Shown here: positions 46,739-55,523 of the stretch, piece by piece
How the letters are laid out: every line of letters begins with the position of its first letter
Position numbering within the stretch: position 1 is the stretch's first letter
Assembly: GCA_003480425.1 (NCBI GenBank)
Contig: QUJA01000001.1
Coordinates: 62,001 to 126,000 of the forward strand
Source: Firmicutes bacterium AM31-12AC
GTDB lineage: Bacteria; Bacillota; Clostridia; Lachnospirales; Lachnospiraceae
DNA: 64,000 bases
Reading direction: 5' to 3'
Position numbers and translations under genes: made by a program
Notes under the pieces: model-generated
The model's input: only the letters and a program-made list of their open reading frames with translations
What the model was told of the DNA's origin: nothing
Databases searched by the model: none

Positions 46739-46778
46739 TTCATACTTGTCTTTCTATTTTAAATCACTATGAGCACTT

Positions 46779-47351
46779 CTATGCATCTACATCTTCCGGA
46801 ACAAGTCCATCATCCTGTACAAGTTCTGCACGATTTGAACGTACTACATCATAACACTCCTGCAATGAATTGATCAGTCCATCATATTTTGTAGAATAAC
46901 TGTCCAAAGTATGTCCAATAATGTTCTCAGCATTAGAAAGAAGGTCATCCGTATACTGAATTGCTCCCATACGGATTGCATTTGCATCAGAAGTAGCATT
47001 GTCAACAATCTCCTGCGCCTGTGCAGTAGCCTGTGTTACAATCTCGTTTGCCTGTGCATATGCCTGCTGCATAATCTCATGTTCACTTACAAGTTCTGTT
47101 GTCTGTACCTGTGCTTCTTCGATCATAGCATCAGCTTTCGCCTGTGCATCTGCCAGAATCGCATCTCGATTAGCGATAATCTTCTGATAACGTTTGATCT
47201 CGTCTGGCGTTTTCATACGAAGCTCTCTTAACAATTCATCTAAATGCTCTTTGTTAACAATAATTTTAGTAGTAGACAATGGCTGATATTTACAATCTCT
47301 GTCTATGTACTCTTCAATCTCTTCAATAATCTGTTCAATACGACTGCTCAT
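46779..47351 (-). CDS. Coiled-coil protein next to coaD, 190 aa
   Basis: Not a named family in my knowledge, although similar proteins follow coaD in related genomes. Residues 50-150 are an Ala/Gln/Glu-rich helix with the look of an extended coiled coil (QAKADAMIEEAQVQTTEL and similar heptads), comparable to ATP synthase stalk or V-ATPase E subunits. No membrane helix. The N-terminus (RIEQIIEEIEEYI) is also helical. AAGGAGA precedes the ATG, and it is 2 bases after coaD. Confidence 0.8.
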   Translation of the reverse strand: MSSRIEQIIEEIEEYIDRDCKYQPLSTTKIIVNKEHLDELLRELRMKTPDEIKRYQKIIANRDAILADAQAKADAMIEEAQVQTTELVSEHEIMQQAYAQANEIVTQATAQAQEIVDNATSDANAIRMGAIQYTDDLLSNAENIIGHTLDSYSTKYDGLINSLQECYDVVRSNRAELVQDDGLVPEDVDA

Positions 47352-47353
47352 GA

Positions 47354-47845
47354 TTATACTCTCCTTTTTTCTTTCATCTTCTGTTCAAGCTTTCCAACTA
47401 CCGCTTCCGGCACAAACTGTGTAATATCTCCACCATAAGAAGCAATTTCTTTTACAGTTGTAGAACTTAAATATGAATATTCTATACTAGTCGTCAAAAA
47501 TATGGTCTCAACGTCCGGATTCAGTTTGTGATTCGTCTGGGACATCTGTAACTCATATTCAAAATCTGTGATTGCACGCAAGCCACGAATTACAACCCCT
47601 GCCTCCATCTTGGCAGCAAAATCAATCAACAACCCATCAAAAGGATAAATCCGAACATTTGGTATATCTTTTGTCACTTCCTTTAACATTCTAACACGTT
47701 CTTCGACAGAAAACAACGGCATTTTAGCATTATTATTCAGCACTCCGACAATCAATTCGTCAACCATTTTACTAGATCTTCTGATCACGTCCAGATGTCC
47801 ATTTGTAACCGGATCAAAGCTTCCCGGATATATTGCTCTTAACAT
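47354..47845 (-). CDS. coaD: Phosphopantetheine adenylyltransferase
   Basis: Transfers AMP to 4'-phosphopantetheine in coenzyme A synthesis. A 163-residue nucleotidyltransferase with [15 protein letters not shown] (the HxGH-like TNGH) and [12 protein letters not shown]. It overlaps rsmD by 7 bp, the common rsmD-coaD pair. Confidence 0.97.
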   Translation of the reverse strand: MLRAIYPGSFDPVTNGHLDVIRRSSKMVDELIVGVLNNNAKMPLFSVEERVRMLKEVTKDIPNVRIYPFDGLLIDFAAKMEAGVVIRGLRAITDFEYELQMSQTNHKLNPDVETIFLTTSIEYSYLSSTTVKEIASYGGDITQFVPEAVVGKLEQKMKEKRRV

Positions 47846-48408
47846 ATTTCTTGTTTCCCCTCTTTTTCTATAAAGACATGTTTGTTTGTTTTATATTCTT
47901 TTGTTTTAATCACTCGAAATCCCATCTGTTCCAGATAAGAAAACTCTGTATCTAATGAAGCTTCTACGATAATTACGGTATCTTCATAAACCAGTTCTGA
48001 TTTCGATAAATAAGATAGCACCATCTTCTCCAGTTCCTGATTATATGGTGGATCCATGAAAATATAATCGAAAGTTTTTTCACCTTCCAATTGATACAAC
48101 GCTGTCATGACATCCTTTGTCATAGTCATCGCTTTCTTATCTAATTTTGTATATTTTAAATTTTCTTTAATACATTCCATCGCACGAGGATTCTTTTCCA
48201 CAAATACCGCTTCTTTCGCACCTCTGCTAAGCGCCTCTATCCCGATTCCTCCACTTCCACTGAACAAATCTAAAAATATGCTATCATAAATATATGGGGA
48301 TATCATATTAAACAATGTTTCTTTAATTCGATCCGTCGTCGGTCTCGTCTCCATCCCATCCAGTGTTTTTAATTGTAATCGTTTTGCACTTCCTGCTATT
48401 ACTCTCAT
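47839..48408 (-). CDS. rsmD: 16S rRNA (guanine(966)-N2)-methyltransferase
   Basis: A 189-residue SAM-dependent enzyme with [18 protein letters not shown] for SAM binding and the catalytic DPPYNQ motif. The start is the ATG at 48408, 6 bases after AGGAGG; the longer frame from 48429 contains that ribosome site as codons. Confidence 0.95.
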   Translation of the reverse strand: MRVIAGSAKRLQLKTLDGMETRPTTDRIKETLFNMISPYIYDSIFLDLFSGSGGIGIEALSRGAKEAVFVEKNPRAMECIKENLKYTKLDKKAMTMTKDVMTALYQLEGEKTFDYIFMDPPYNQELEKMVLSYLSKSELVYEDTVIIVEASLDTEFSYLEQMGFRVIKTKEYKTNKHVFIEKEGKQEIC

Positions 48409-48444
48409 AAGACTCCTCCTGTCTAACATGGTGAATTTTAGCAG

Positions 48445-48474
48445 AAAAAAGCACCTAGGTCAATTCCTAAGTGC
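48445..48474 (-). terminator. Terminator of the SASP gene
   Basis: GCACTTAGG and CCTAGGTGC pair (one G-T) around a 6-base loop and are followed by six T on the minus strand. Confidence 0.8.
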
Positions 48475-48499
48475 CTTTTCTTCATATTTTCTATGGTTG

Positions 48500-48705
48500 T
48501 TATTTACCTGCCATCTGTTTTTCCTGCTGCTCGATCATCTTTTTAACCATATAACCGCCAACAGAACCATTCTGTTTGATGTCAGATCTCCGTTGTATCC
48601 ATCTGACAACGGAACTCCAAGTTCACTTGCTACCTCATATTTAAATTTGTCTAATGCACCTTTCGCTTCTGGCACAGCTGCTCTGTTTGATGAATGATTT
48701 GCCAT
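48500..48705 (-). pseudogene. Alpha/beta-type small acid-soluble spore protein, frameshifted
   Basis: These proteins coat spore DNA. The first 45 codons read MANHSSNRAAVPEAKGALDK, then FKYEVASELGVPL and SDGYNGDLTS, a clear SASP start. The frame then runs off after TSN, while the conserved end (QNGSVGGYMVKKMIEQQ... MAGK) is in the neighbouring frame and stops at 48500. One more A in the AAA run (TTT at 48575-48577 on the plus strand) would restore an intact 68-residue protein. AGGAGG lies 7 bases before the ATG. It has its own terminator. Confidence 0.85.
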
Positions 48706-48732
48706 GTTTGTTTCCTCCTTTTGCGTCTTTTT

Positions 48733-48778
48733 GTAACTCTCTTTTCGTTACGGTTTTTGTTGTAACTGTGTTGTTACA
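48733..48778 (-). repeat. Two small GTAAC/GTTAC inverted repeats in the SASP leader
   Basis: GTAAC...GTTAC (48733-48751) and TGTAAC...GTTACA (48761-48778) lie in tandem within 75 bases upstream of the SASP start codon. They could form two short mRNA stems or be regulator sites. No clear sigma-G promoter was identified. Confidence 0.4.
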
Positions 48779-48854
48779 CTCATAGTATATGAAGGATTCA
48801 AACTTTTACACTGGGAATTTTTCCTATTTTAATTTCTACACTCAAATCTTTTTA

Positions 48855-50915
48855 TTACAATGTTGTCTCAAGCATTCCTCCCTGAATGATTTTTTGAACT
48901 TGTTGTTTTAAAGATTCATATTTTTCTTTTTCAAGTTGTGGGTCTTCTTCCAGAATCAGATTTGCAACTTCACTTGCCTGTTGAAGCACCTGCGAGTCCT
49001 GAAAGACATCCCCGAGCTTAAAATCAAGAATACCGCTCTGCCTGATTCCAAATAAATCTCCGGGACCTCTAAGCCTCAAGTCTTCACTCGCTATAAAAAA
49101 TCCATCATTTGATTTATTCAAAATATCCAAGCGTTCTTTTGTCTCTTTGGATTTTGACGCACTCATAAAAATACAATATGATTGATACTTTCCTCTTCCG
49201 ACTCGCCCACGCAACTGATGTAACTGTGCAAGTCCAAATCGTTCTGCATTTTCAATCAGCATGACTGTCGAATTCGGCACATCAATTCCGACTTCAATTA
49301 CAGTTGTTGAGACTAATACTTGAATTTCATTTTTTGAAAATGCTTCCATAATCTCGTCTTTCTGAGACTGCTTCATTTTACCATGAAGGCATTGTACCTT
49401 AATGTTCACACCCATTATTTCCTGCAAATTTTCCGTATAATCTGTAACATTTTCTACTTCAAGTGTCTCACTTTCTTCAACCATAGGACAAATCACATAA
49501 CATTGTCTTCCCTGTGCTATCTGATTTTTTATAAACCGATATGCTGTATTGCGATAGCCCGTATCAACGACACAATTTTTTATCGGAAGTCTATTTTTCG
49601 GGAGCTCGTTTATTACAGAAATATCTAAATCCCCATACACTATAATTGCCAGAGTTCTTGGAATCGGTGTCGCACTCATCACAAGAATATGTGGACTTAC
49701 ACCTTTATTTGCCAAACTTTCACGCTGTTTTACTCCAAAACGATGCTGTTCATCTGTCACGACCAGAGCCAGATTTTTGTAAATCACCTTTTCCTGGATT
49801 AATGCATGTGTGCCTATAACCAACTGAATTTCACCTGCTTCAACTGCTTCATAAACCATTCTTTTTTGTCTGGCTGTCATAGAGCCCGTCAAAAGTCCCA
49901 CTTTCAATGAAATCTCATATTCCTGCAACATATGATTGATGTTTTCGAAATGTTGTCTTGCCAAAACCTCTGTTGGTGCCATCATCGCAGCCTGATATCC
50001 ATTTAATCCTGTATACATCATTGCAAGCAATGCAACAATTGTTTTTCCAGAACCTACATCCCCTTGCACAAGTCTCGACATCACATGGATTCCTGACATA
50101 TCATTTTTTATTTCTCTCCAGACTGTTTTTTGCGCATCCGTAAGTTCAAATGGCAGACTGTTTAAAAATTTCTCAATTTGCGGTTGCTTGCGAAAACAAT
50201 ACGGATTTAAAACACGTTCCTCGCTTTCTTTCAGCATACGAAGTGAAAGAATAAACAACATAAATTCCTCAAAGACAAGTCGTTTTCTCGCATGATAAAA
50301 TTCTTCTTTATCTTTTGGAAAATGAATTCCATAAATTGCCCGGCGATAATCAGAAAGCTGATATTCCCTCACCATATCTTTTGGCAAGATTCCCTCTCCC
50401 ACATCACACTCTTCCAACACCTGCCTGACTGCTTTCATCACTGCGTGATTGGTAAGCCCGGTAACTAATGGATAAATCGGCTGAAGCGTATCTTGTTTCA
50501 GATCGTATTTGGATGCAGGGCAAAACACTTCCGGATGTTCCATTACAAGCCCTTCTTTTTTTCGGATAACACGCCCTCGAAGTGTGATTGCCCCTGCTTT
50601 TGCCAATGTATTTCGCAAAAACGGCATGCGAAACCATATAACCTTTAGTATTCCTGAAATATCTTTTAAATATACTGTTGTAATCTGCATCTTAGGACTT
50701 CCGCCAACCTGGATTCTCCCATAAATACTCCCGGTAACAGTCATTGTTTTTCCTTCTTCTAATTCACTGATTGGCACAGGCTCTTCATACACATCATAAC
50801 CTCTCGGGAAATATCTGATCAAATCTCCAATTGTATAGATTCCTGCTTTTTGAAATATCTTTTCTGTCTTCTCTCCAATTCCTTTCAGGGTACTGATCCT
50901 TGCTGTCTCGTTCAT
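48855..50915 (-). CDS. recG: ATP-dependent DNA helicase RecG
   Basis: A 686-residue helicase that remodels stalled forks and Holliday junctions. N-terminal wedge/OB domain (VTGSIYGRIQVGG), Walker A GDVGSGKTIVALLA, DEQH box (VVTDEQHRFG), and the C-terminal helicase motif VIEVGIDVPN plus QLRGRVGRGKYQS. GGTGA lies before the ATG. Confidence 0.97.
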   Translation of the reverse strand: MNETARISTLKGIGEKTEKIFQKAGIYTIGDLIRYFPRGYDVYEEPVPISELEEGKTMTVTGSIYGRIQVGGSPKMQITTVYLKDISGILKVIWFRMPFLRNTLAKAGAITLRGRVIRKKEGLVMEHPEVFCPASKYDLKQDTLQPIYPLVTGLTNHAVMKAVRQVLEECDVGEGILPKDMVREYQLSDYRRAIYGIHFPKDKEEFYHARKRLVFEEFMLFILSLRMLKESEERVLNPYCFRKQPQIEKFLNSLPFELTDAQKTVWREIKNDMSGIHVMSRLVQGDVGSGKTIVALLAMMYTGLNGYQAAMMAPTEVLARQHFENINHMLQEYEISLKVGLLTGSMTARQKRMVYEAVEAGEIQLVIGTHALIQEKVIYKNLALVVTDEQHRFGVKQRESLANKGVSPHILVMSATPIPRTLAIIVYGDLDISVINELPKNRLPIKNCVVDTGYRNTAYRFIKNQIAQGRQCYVICPMVEESETLEVENVTDYTENLQEIMGVNIKVQCLHGKMKQSQKDEIMEAFSKNEIQVLVSTTVIEVGIDVPNSTVMLIENAERFGLAQLHQLRGRVGRGKYQSYCIFMSASKSKETKERLDILNKSNDGFFIASEDLRLRGPGDLFGIRQSGILDFKLGDVFQDSQVLQQASEVANLILEEDPQLEKEKYESLKQQVQKIIQGGMLETTL

Positions 50916-50939
50916 CTTTTATATCACCTTATATTTTAA

Positions 50940-50974
50940 AACAGATCAGTCTTCACATAGAAAACCGATCTGTT
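50940..50974 (-). terminator. Terminator of the asp23-fakA operon
   Basis: AACAGATC and GATCTGTT arms with additional inner pairing and a TTTTAAAA end on the minus strand, between the fakA-like gene and recG. Confidence 0.65.
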
Positions 50975-51018
50975 ATTCAATCTCTTTTGGTCTCTGTTTT
51001 ATAGAACCCTCTTACTTT

Positions 51019-52671
51019 TTATTCTACTGACAGCACATAATAATAAATTGGCTGTCCACCACAATGAAGATCTACATCTGCATCTGGATATAATTCTTCA
51101 ATTTCAGATGCAAGTTTCTCTGCATCTTCTTCCTGAATATCTTGTCCATAATAAATACTGATCAATTCGCTGTCTTCATCTGCCATCAAGGACAACATCT
51201 CTTTTGTTGTTGCTTCTACAGACTGCCCTACTGAAAGGATTCCTTCATCCCCGATACCCATGATATCACCTTCGTGGATTTCTTTATCATCAATGTGTGT
51301 ATCACGAACCGCATATGTCACCTGACCCGTCTTAACATTCTGGATTTCTTCTTTCATCATCTCTTCATTAGCCTTTGCGTCCTCTTCGGGCACATAGTTA
51401 ATAATTGCTGTAATTCCTTGAGGAACTGTCTTTGTTGGAACTACGATAATGTCTTTATCCTCCGTCAATGCCTGTGCCTGGTTTGCTGCAAGAATGATAT
51501 TCTTATTATTCGGAAGAATAAAGATATGATCTGCATTGACCTGATCAATTGCTGTCAACATATCTTCTGTACTTGGGTTCATTGTCTGACCGCCTTCAAT
51601 GATATAATCAACTCCCAGCTCACGGAAAATCTCATTCATTCCTTCACCGATAGATACAGCAATAAATCCCACATCTTTACGTGGCTCTTTTTTTGCCTGC
51701 TCTGCTGCAAGTTTTTCTGCATCACGGATTAATTTTTCCTGATGTTCTTCTCTCATATTATCAATCTTCATACGCGAAAGCTGTCCATAAGTAAGAGCTC
51801 TCTGAATTGCAAGTCCTGGATCATTCGTATGCACATGGATTTTAACAATATCTTCATCTGCTACACATACAATCGAATCACCTATAGATTCCAGAAAAGC
51901 CTTAAATTCATGCTCATCTTTGTCTGTAAATGCTTTTTCTGTCATAATTATAAATTCTGTACAATATCCAAATTTGATATCTGTCTGTGCCTGTGCATCC
52001 GGCTTAACCATCGTTATTCCCACACTGGATTCAATTGCACTATAATCAATCTCTTTACCTTGGAAAGCATCATATGCACCATTCAGCACTTCAAGAAGAC
52101 CCTGTCCGCCAGAATCCACAACTCCTGCTTCTTTTAATACCGGAAGCATCTCAGGTGTTTTAGAAAGAACTTCTTTTGCATATGCGATAACTTCTGGAAT
52201 GAATACTTCCAAATCGTTCGTTGTCTCAGCCATCTCACGGGCTTTCTCTGATGCACCTTTTGCCACTGTCAGAATTGTTCCCTCTTTTGGCTTCATAACC
52301 GCTTTATAAGCAGTTGCTGTTGCACGTTCACACGCTGACGCCAATGCCTGCACATCTACTTCTTTATGTTCTTTGATTTCTTTTGTAAATCCACGAAGAA
52401 GCTGGGAAAGAATAACTCCCGAGTTACCTCTTGCTCCTCTTAATGAACCAGACGAAATTGCTTTCGCAAGTGCTGTCATATCTGCAGACTCCAAACCTTG
52501 TACTTCTTTTGCAGCTGACATAATTGTAAGTGTCATATTTGTACCTGTATCTCCGTCTGGAACCGGGAATACATTCAATTCATTAATATATTCTTTTTTA
52601 GCTTCCAGATTTGCTGCTCCTGCAAGAAACATCTTTGTAAGCAGCTCTGCATTTATCGAATTCGTTGCCAC
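51019..52671 (-). CDS. DAK2-domain fatty acid kinase subunit (FakA/YloV type)
   Basis: A 550-residue protein with an N-terminal DAK2 ATP-binding domain (PDGDTGTNMTLT; GARGNSGVILSQLLRG) and a C-terminal DegV/FakA-like region (GYCTEFIIM; VHTNDPG). With a FakB partner it phosphorylates fatty acids for membrane lipids; no FakB is in the window. The start is placed at the GTG at 52671, with AAGGAGG 9 bases upstream. It follows the asp23 gene closely, the usual pairing. Confidence 0.93.
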   Translation of the reverse strand: MATNSINAELLTKMFLAGAANLEAKKEYINELNVFPVPDGDTGTNMTLTIMSAAKEVQGLESADMTALAKAISSGSLRGARGNSGVILSQLLRGFTKEIKEHKEVDVQALASACERATATAYKAVMKPKEGTILTVAKGASEKAREMAETTNDLEVFIPEVIAYAKEVLSKTPEMLPVLKEAGVVDSGGQGLLEVLNGAYDAFQGKEIDYSAIESSVGITMVKPDAQAQTDIKFGYCTEFIIMTEKAFTDKDEHEFKAFLESIGDSIVCVADEDIVKIHVHTNDPGLAIQRALTYGQLSRMKIDNMREEHQEKLIRDAEKLAAEQAKKEPRKDVGFIAVSIGEGMNEIFRELGVDYIIEGGQTMNPSTEDMLTAIDQVNADHIFILPNNKNIILAANQAQALTEDKDIIVVPTKTVPQGITAIINYVPEEDAKANEEMMKEEIQNVKTGQVTYAVRDTHIDDKEIHEGDIMGIGDEGILSVGQSVEATTKEMLSLMADEDSELISIYYGQDIQEEDAEKLASEIEELYPDADVDLHCGGQPIYYYVLSVE

Positions 52672-52685
52672 GATCAATATCCTCC

Positions 52686-53045
52686 TTAATCAATCACTCT
52701 GACACCTTCAACGAAGATGTTAATTTTATCGACTGTCATACCGGTGAATTCTTCTACTTTATATTTTACATTATTCATCAAATTATCTGACACAGACAGA
52801 ATATTTACACCATAAGCAACAATCACATGAAAATTCAGAGTTAAACTGTTCTCATCTGAAATCTCAATCTGAATCCCATGAGTCAGACTCTCTCTTTTTA
52901 ATAATTTTACAAGACCGTCTTTCATATTCACAGCTGCCATACCTACAACTCCAAAGCACTCTACTGCAACGGAACCTGCATACTTCGCAATTACTTCCGG
53001 GTTGATTGTAATAATCCCCAGATCTGTACTCATACTACCTTTCAT
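52686..53045 (-). CDS. Asp23/Gls24-family protein (YloU type)
   Basis: A 119-residue alkaline-shock-protein family member, associated with envelope homeostasis in Firmicutes. Features: GIITINPEVIAKYAGSVAVE and a C-terminal VDKINIFVEGVRV strand. First gene of the pair with fakA; both are divergent from rpmB, the conserved yloU-yloV-rpmB neighbourhood of Bacillus. GGAGG lies 9 bases before the ATG. Confidence 0.93.
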   Translation of the reverse strand: MKGSMSTDLGIITINPEVIAKYAGSVAVECFGVVGMAAVNMKDGLVKLLKRESLTHGIQIEISDENSLTLNFHVIVAYGVNILSVSDNLMNNVKYKVEEFTGMTVDKINIFVEGVRVID

Positions 53046-53197
53046 TTCTATATACCTCCAATTTCAAATGGATTTCAAACCTATACTTTTTAATACAGAT
53101 ATGATTATATTAGCATGAAAACTATATTCTGTGAACCATCTTTCTTTAAAAAATATCGAGAAAATTAAAAATAAATGTCACTAATTCAAAAAAACGC

Positions 53198-53226
53198 TTG
53201 CATTCATTGCAGCTTTCTGCTAGAAT
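53198..53226 (+). promoter_or_regulatory. rpmB promoter
   Basis: TTGCAT (53198-53203) and TAGAAT (53221-53226) with a 17-base spacer. Confidence 0.6.
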
Positions 53227-53281
53227 ATCAGTGTTGTGAGTCTAATTATAGACTATTTCAAATTGTTAGGAGGTGTTTGTG

Positions 53282-53467
53282 ATGGCTAAATGTGCTATTT
53301 GTGAAAAGGGTGCTCACTTCGGAAACAACGTAAGTCACTCTCATAGAAAATCACCAAAAATGTGGAAATCAAATGTAAAGTCTGTTAGAGTTCAGACTGA
53401 AGGCGGAGCTAAAAGAATGTATGTATGTACATCATGCCTGAAATCAGGACGCGTAGAACGTGCTTAA
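53282..53467 (+). CDS. rpmB: Large-subunit ribosomal protein bL28
   Basis: A 61-residue ribosomal protein starting MAKCAICEKGAHFGNNVSHS, with two CxxC pairs (CAIC and CTSC), so it is the zinc-binding form. AGGAGG lies 8 bases before this ATG, so the three extra codons of the longer frame are not used. Confidence 0.97.
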   Translation: MAKCAICEKGAHFGNNVSHSHRKSPKMWKSNVKSVRVQTEGGAKRMYVCTSCLKSGRVERA

Positions 53468-53525
53468 TTTAAGTATCGTTTTCAGACAGAGCGGATTGTA
53501 AATGACCGCTTTACAGACACGGATT

Positions 53526-53570
53526 AAAAAAGACTCAGTATTCTCTTTGAATATTGAGTCTTTTCTTTTT
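53526..53570 (+). terminator. rpmB terminator
   Basis: AAAGACTCAGTATTC and its near-exact complement around a short loop, followed by TTTTCTTTTT. Confidence 0.8.
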
Positions 53571-53623
53571 TCTGTCAAGCATATGATCAAACAGGTTACT
53601 GTTCAATAACCCTTTTGGGTTTC

Positions 53624-53764
53624 TTATTTACAGAATAATATATATCCCGCTATCATAAATCCAAGAAACAGCATTATACGAAAAAACAAAGTCTCTGGCA
53701 TCATCCATGCGATTACCATCCCTATTGCTGCACAAAAAAATGCAAACCCTATCACTCGTTTCAT
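53624..53764 (-). CDS. Small membrane protein, 46 aa
   Basis: A 46-codon frame starting MKRVIGFAFF contains two hydrophobic stretches (about residues 4-21 and 28-44) with a short MPETLFFR turn. It lies 57 bases downstream of gerW in the same direction. The ribosome site (GGA) is weak and no family is recognised. The hydrophobic pattern is not what random AT-rich sequence usually gives over this length, but the call is tentative. Confidence 0.4.
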   Translation of the reverse strand: MKRVIGFAFFCAAIGMVIAWMMPETLFFRIMLFLGFMIAGYILFCK

Positions 53765-53820
53765 TCTATTCCATCTATCATATCCACTTCTTATTTATGC
53801 TTATGCAGTTCTTTCTGTCT

Positions 53821-54210
53821 TTATTCTGCATCATCCAACATTTCTGCAACGTCTTCTTCTGTTACAGTGTCTTCTTTTCTTGTTGTAAATTTATCTAAAA
53901 TTCCAGGTACCATATCAAGCAATTTTGTCATCGTATCTTGATTCTTAATATTTACCAATCGTGTTGTTCCATCTTTAATCACCAGCACAGCACTTGGTGT
54001 GATTTTTCCACCAATACCTCCACCGGTTCTTTCTTTCTTATCGTTATCAAATGCACCGGCACCAAGTCCAAACGAAACATCTAAGAGCGGAAGTATTGTC
54101 ACTCCATCTGTATGAATTGCCTCTCCTACTACTGTCTTTGAAGATACTACTCCATCCATCCCCTTAAACAAAGCACCTACTGTATCTTTAAAATTATTTG
54201 TATCAGCCAT
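53821..54210 (-). CDS. GerW/YtfJ-family sporulation protein
   Basis: A 129-residue protein of the GerW (YtfJ) family, made in the forespore and needed for normal germination in Bacillus. Signature GGGIGGKITPSAVLVI and the Gly-rich VSFGLGAGAF. The start is the ATG at 54210, with GGAGG 7 bases upstream; the longer frame overlaps the upstream gene. It follows the DUF2953 gene, as is usual in spore formers. Confidence 0.92.
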   Translation of the reverse strand: MADTNNFKDTVGALFKGMDGVVSSKTVVGEAIHTDGVTILPLLDVSFGLGAGAFDNDKKERTGGGIGGKITPSAVLVIKDGTTRLVNIKNQDTMTKLLDMVPGILDKFTTRKEDTVTEEDVAEMLDDAE

Positions 54211-55156
54211 TTTGTACTCCTCCTTCATCAAAACTGAATTTCCTAATATCTCCAATTGTTATTCTGACATTTTTTGTCCAAATAAGATTCCATGCCGTCT
54301 TTACGATACTCGAGATTCTGATTTTTCCTTTTATAAATAATCTTCCATCCAAAACAGACTTTTCAAAATCCGGACTGATATTTAGATGTTCTCCAATCAA
54401 CGGATATATCATTCCCAGCACTGCTAAAACTTTCCCTGTCAAATCAGGCTCTTCAAATCCAAAATGGATATCTCCCTCTACTTTTTTTGGACAATATTTT
54501 TTCAACAATTTCTTTAATTCACAAATAAGCTTTTTTAATGCTGCCACATGTGTCTCTTCTGTTATAAATGCCATTAAGATATTCTTTTTTTGAATAAGTA
54601 ATTTTATCTTATCACAAACCTTTTGAACTGTACACCTAAGTGTCCGCAATTTAAAGACTACTCTTTCATAAAGACTTGATTTTTTTTCTTTTTTTGACTT
54701 GATTTCAGCTTTTTTTTCTGAAGTAGTCTCTTCTTGCACATGCTCTTCCTTTGTTTCTGACACCACAGCCTTCGGCTTATGGATTGGTTGTTCTTCCTCT
54801 TTTTCTTCCATAGCAGTCAATATTTTATCATTATCTGATTGTAGTACATCGCTCTTCTTTACATTTTCTTTTTTTACATCTGTTATTTCGGCAATATTAC
54901 TTTTTTGTATCCAGGCAATTCGTATTTTCCAGGTAAATTGCTCTTTTTTGTAATCTATCTCTCCCGAAATCAGATGAAACAGATACGTAAATGACCCATG
55001 AACATCAAGATTTTTTATTTCTTTATCACATTTGCCTCTTGCCTGATAACAAAATGGTGATAACAATACTGTAATAAGCATTAAAGCAAGTAACACGATA
55101 ATTCCCAGTATCAGATACCCTATTAACTTTAATATAAACAGGATTACATGGAGCAT
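54203..55156 (-). CDS. DUF2953 protein, membrane-anchored
   Basis: A 317-residue protein with one N-terminal membrane helix (about residues 7-33), a central Lys/Glu-rich low-complexity linker (about 85-150), and a C-terminal DUF2953 region (VEGDIHFGFEEPDLTGKVLAVLG). The family is linked to sporulation by its neighbourhood (the Bacillus homologue YtfI is beside YtfJ). It overlaps gerW by 8 bp. Confidence 0.9.
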   Translation of the reverse strand: MLHVILFILKLIGYLILGIIVLLALMLITVLLSPFCYQARGKCDKEIKNLDVHGSFTYLFHLISGEIDYKKEQFTWKIRIAWIQKSNIAEITDVKKENVKKSDVLQSDNDKILTAMEEKEEEQPIHKPKAVVSETKEEHVQEETTSEKKAEIKSKKEKKSSLYERVVFKLRTLRCTVQKVCDKIKLLIQKKNILMAFITEETHVAALKKLICELKKLLKKYCPKKVEGDIHFGFEEPDLTGKVLAVLGMIYPLIGEHLNISPDFEKSVLDGRLFIKGKIRISSIVKTAWNLIWTKNVRITIGDIRKFSFDEGGVQNG

Positions 55157-55159
55157 TTT

Positions 55160-55504
55160 TCACCCTCTGCTTTCTTCAAATCTTCTTTGTTGTTCTACTA
55201 TATACGCCCTAATCTCTACACCACCAGTTTTTTCAACTGTGTCCTGTGTGATACATTCAACAAGACTCATTGCTGATGTATAATCTTCGGCTATCCCAAC
55301 AATAAATATTGTCTCATCATCATAAATTCCTTGTTGTAACAGCAGAGAAGAATATATATCAAGATGATTCTGTTCTCCCTGTGCCAATGTAATCAAGTAA
55401 AAAGGTGTTTGAAATTTCCTTTCCATTAATTTTTTCAGCACTTGATTCTTCTTTTTTTCAAATCGTTCACTAACATATAAGTCACAAAAACATCTAATCT
55501 GCAT
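55160..55504 (-). CDS. Hypothetical protein, 114 aa, in the sporulation/cell-wall cluster
   Basis: Not recognised. Soluble, with a basic first 45 residues and an acidic rest (DETIFIVGIAEDYTSAMSLVE). It sits 3 bases upstream of the DUF2953 gene and 19 bases downstream of the penicillin-binding protein gene, so it is clearly in an operon with them. AGGG lies 6 bases from the ATG. Confidence 0.75.
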   Translation of the reverse strand: MQIRCFCDLYVSERFEKKKNQVLKKLMERKFQTPFYLITLAQGEQNHLDIYSSLLLQQGIYDDETIFIVGIAEDYTSAMSLVECITQDTVEKTGGVEIRAYIVEQQRRFEESRG

Positions 55505-55523
55505 TCTTTTCCCTGCTCTTTCA

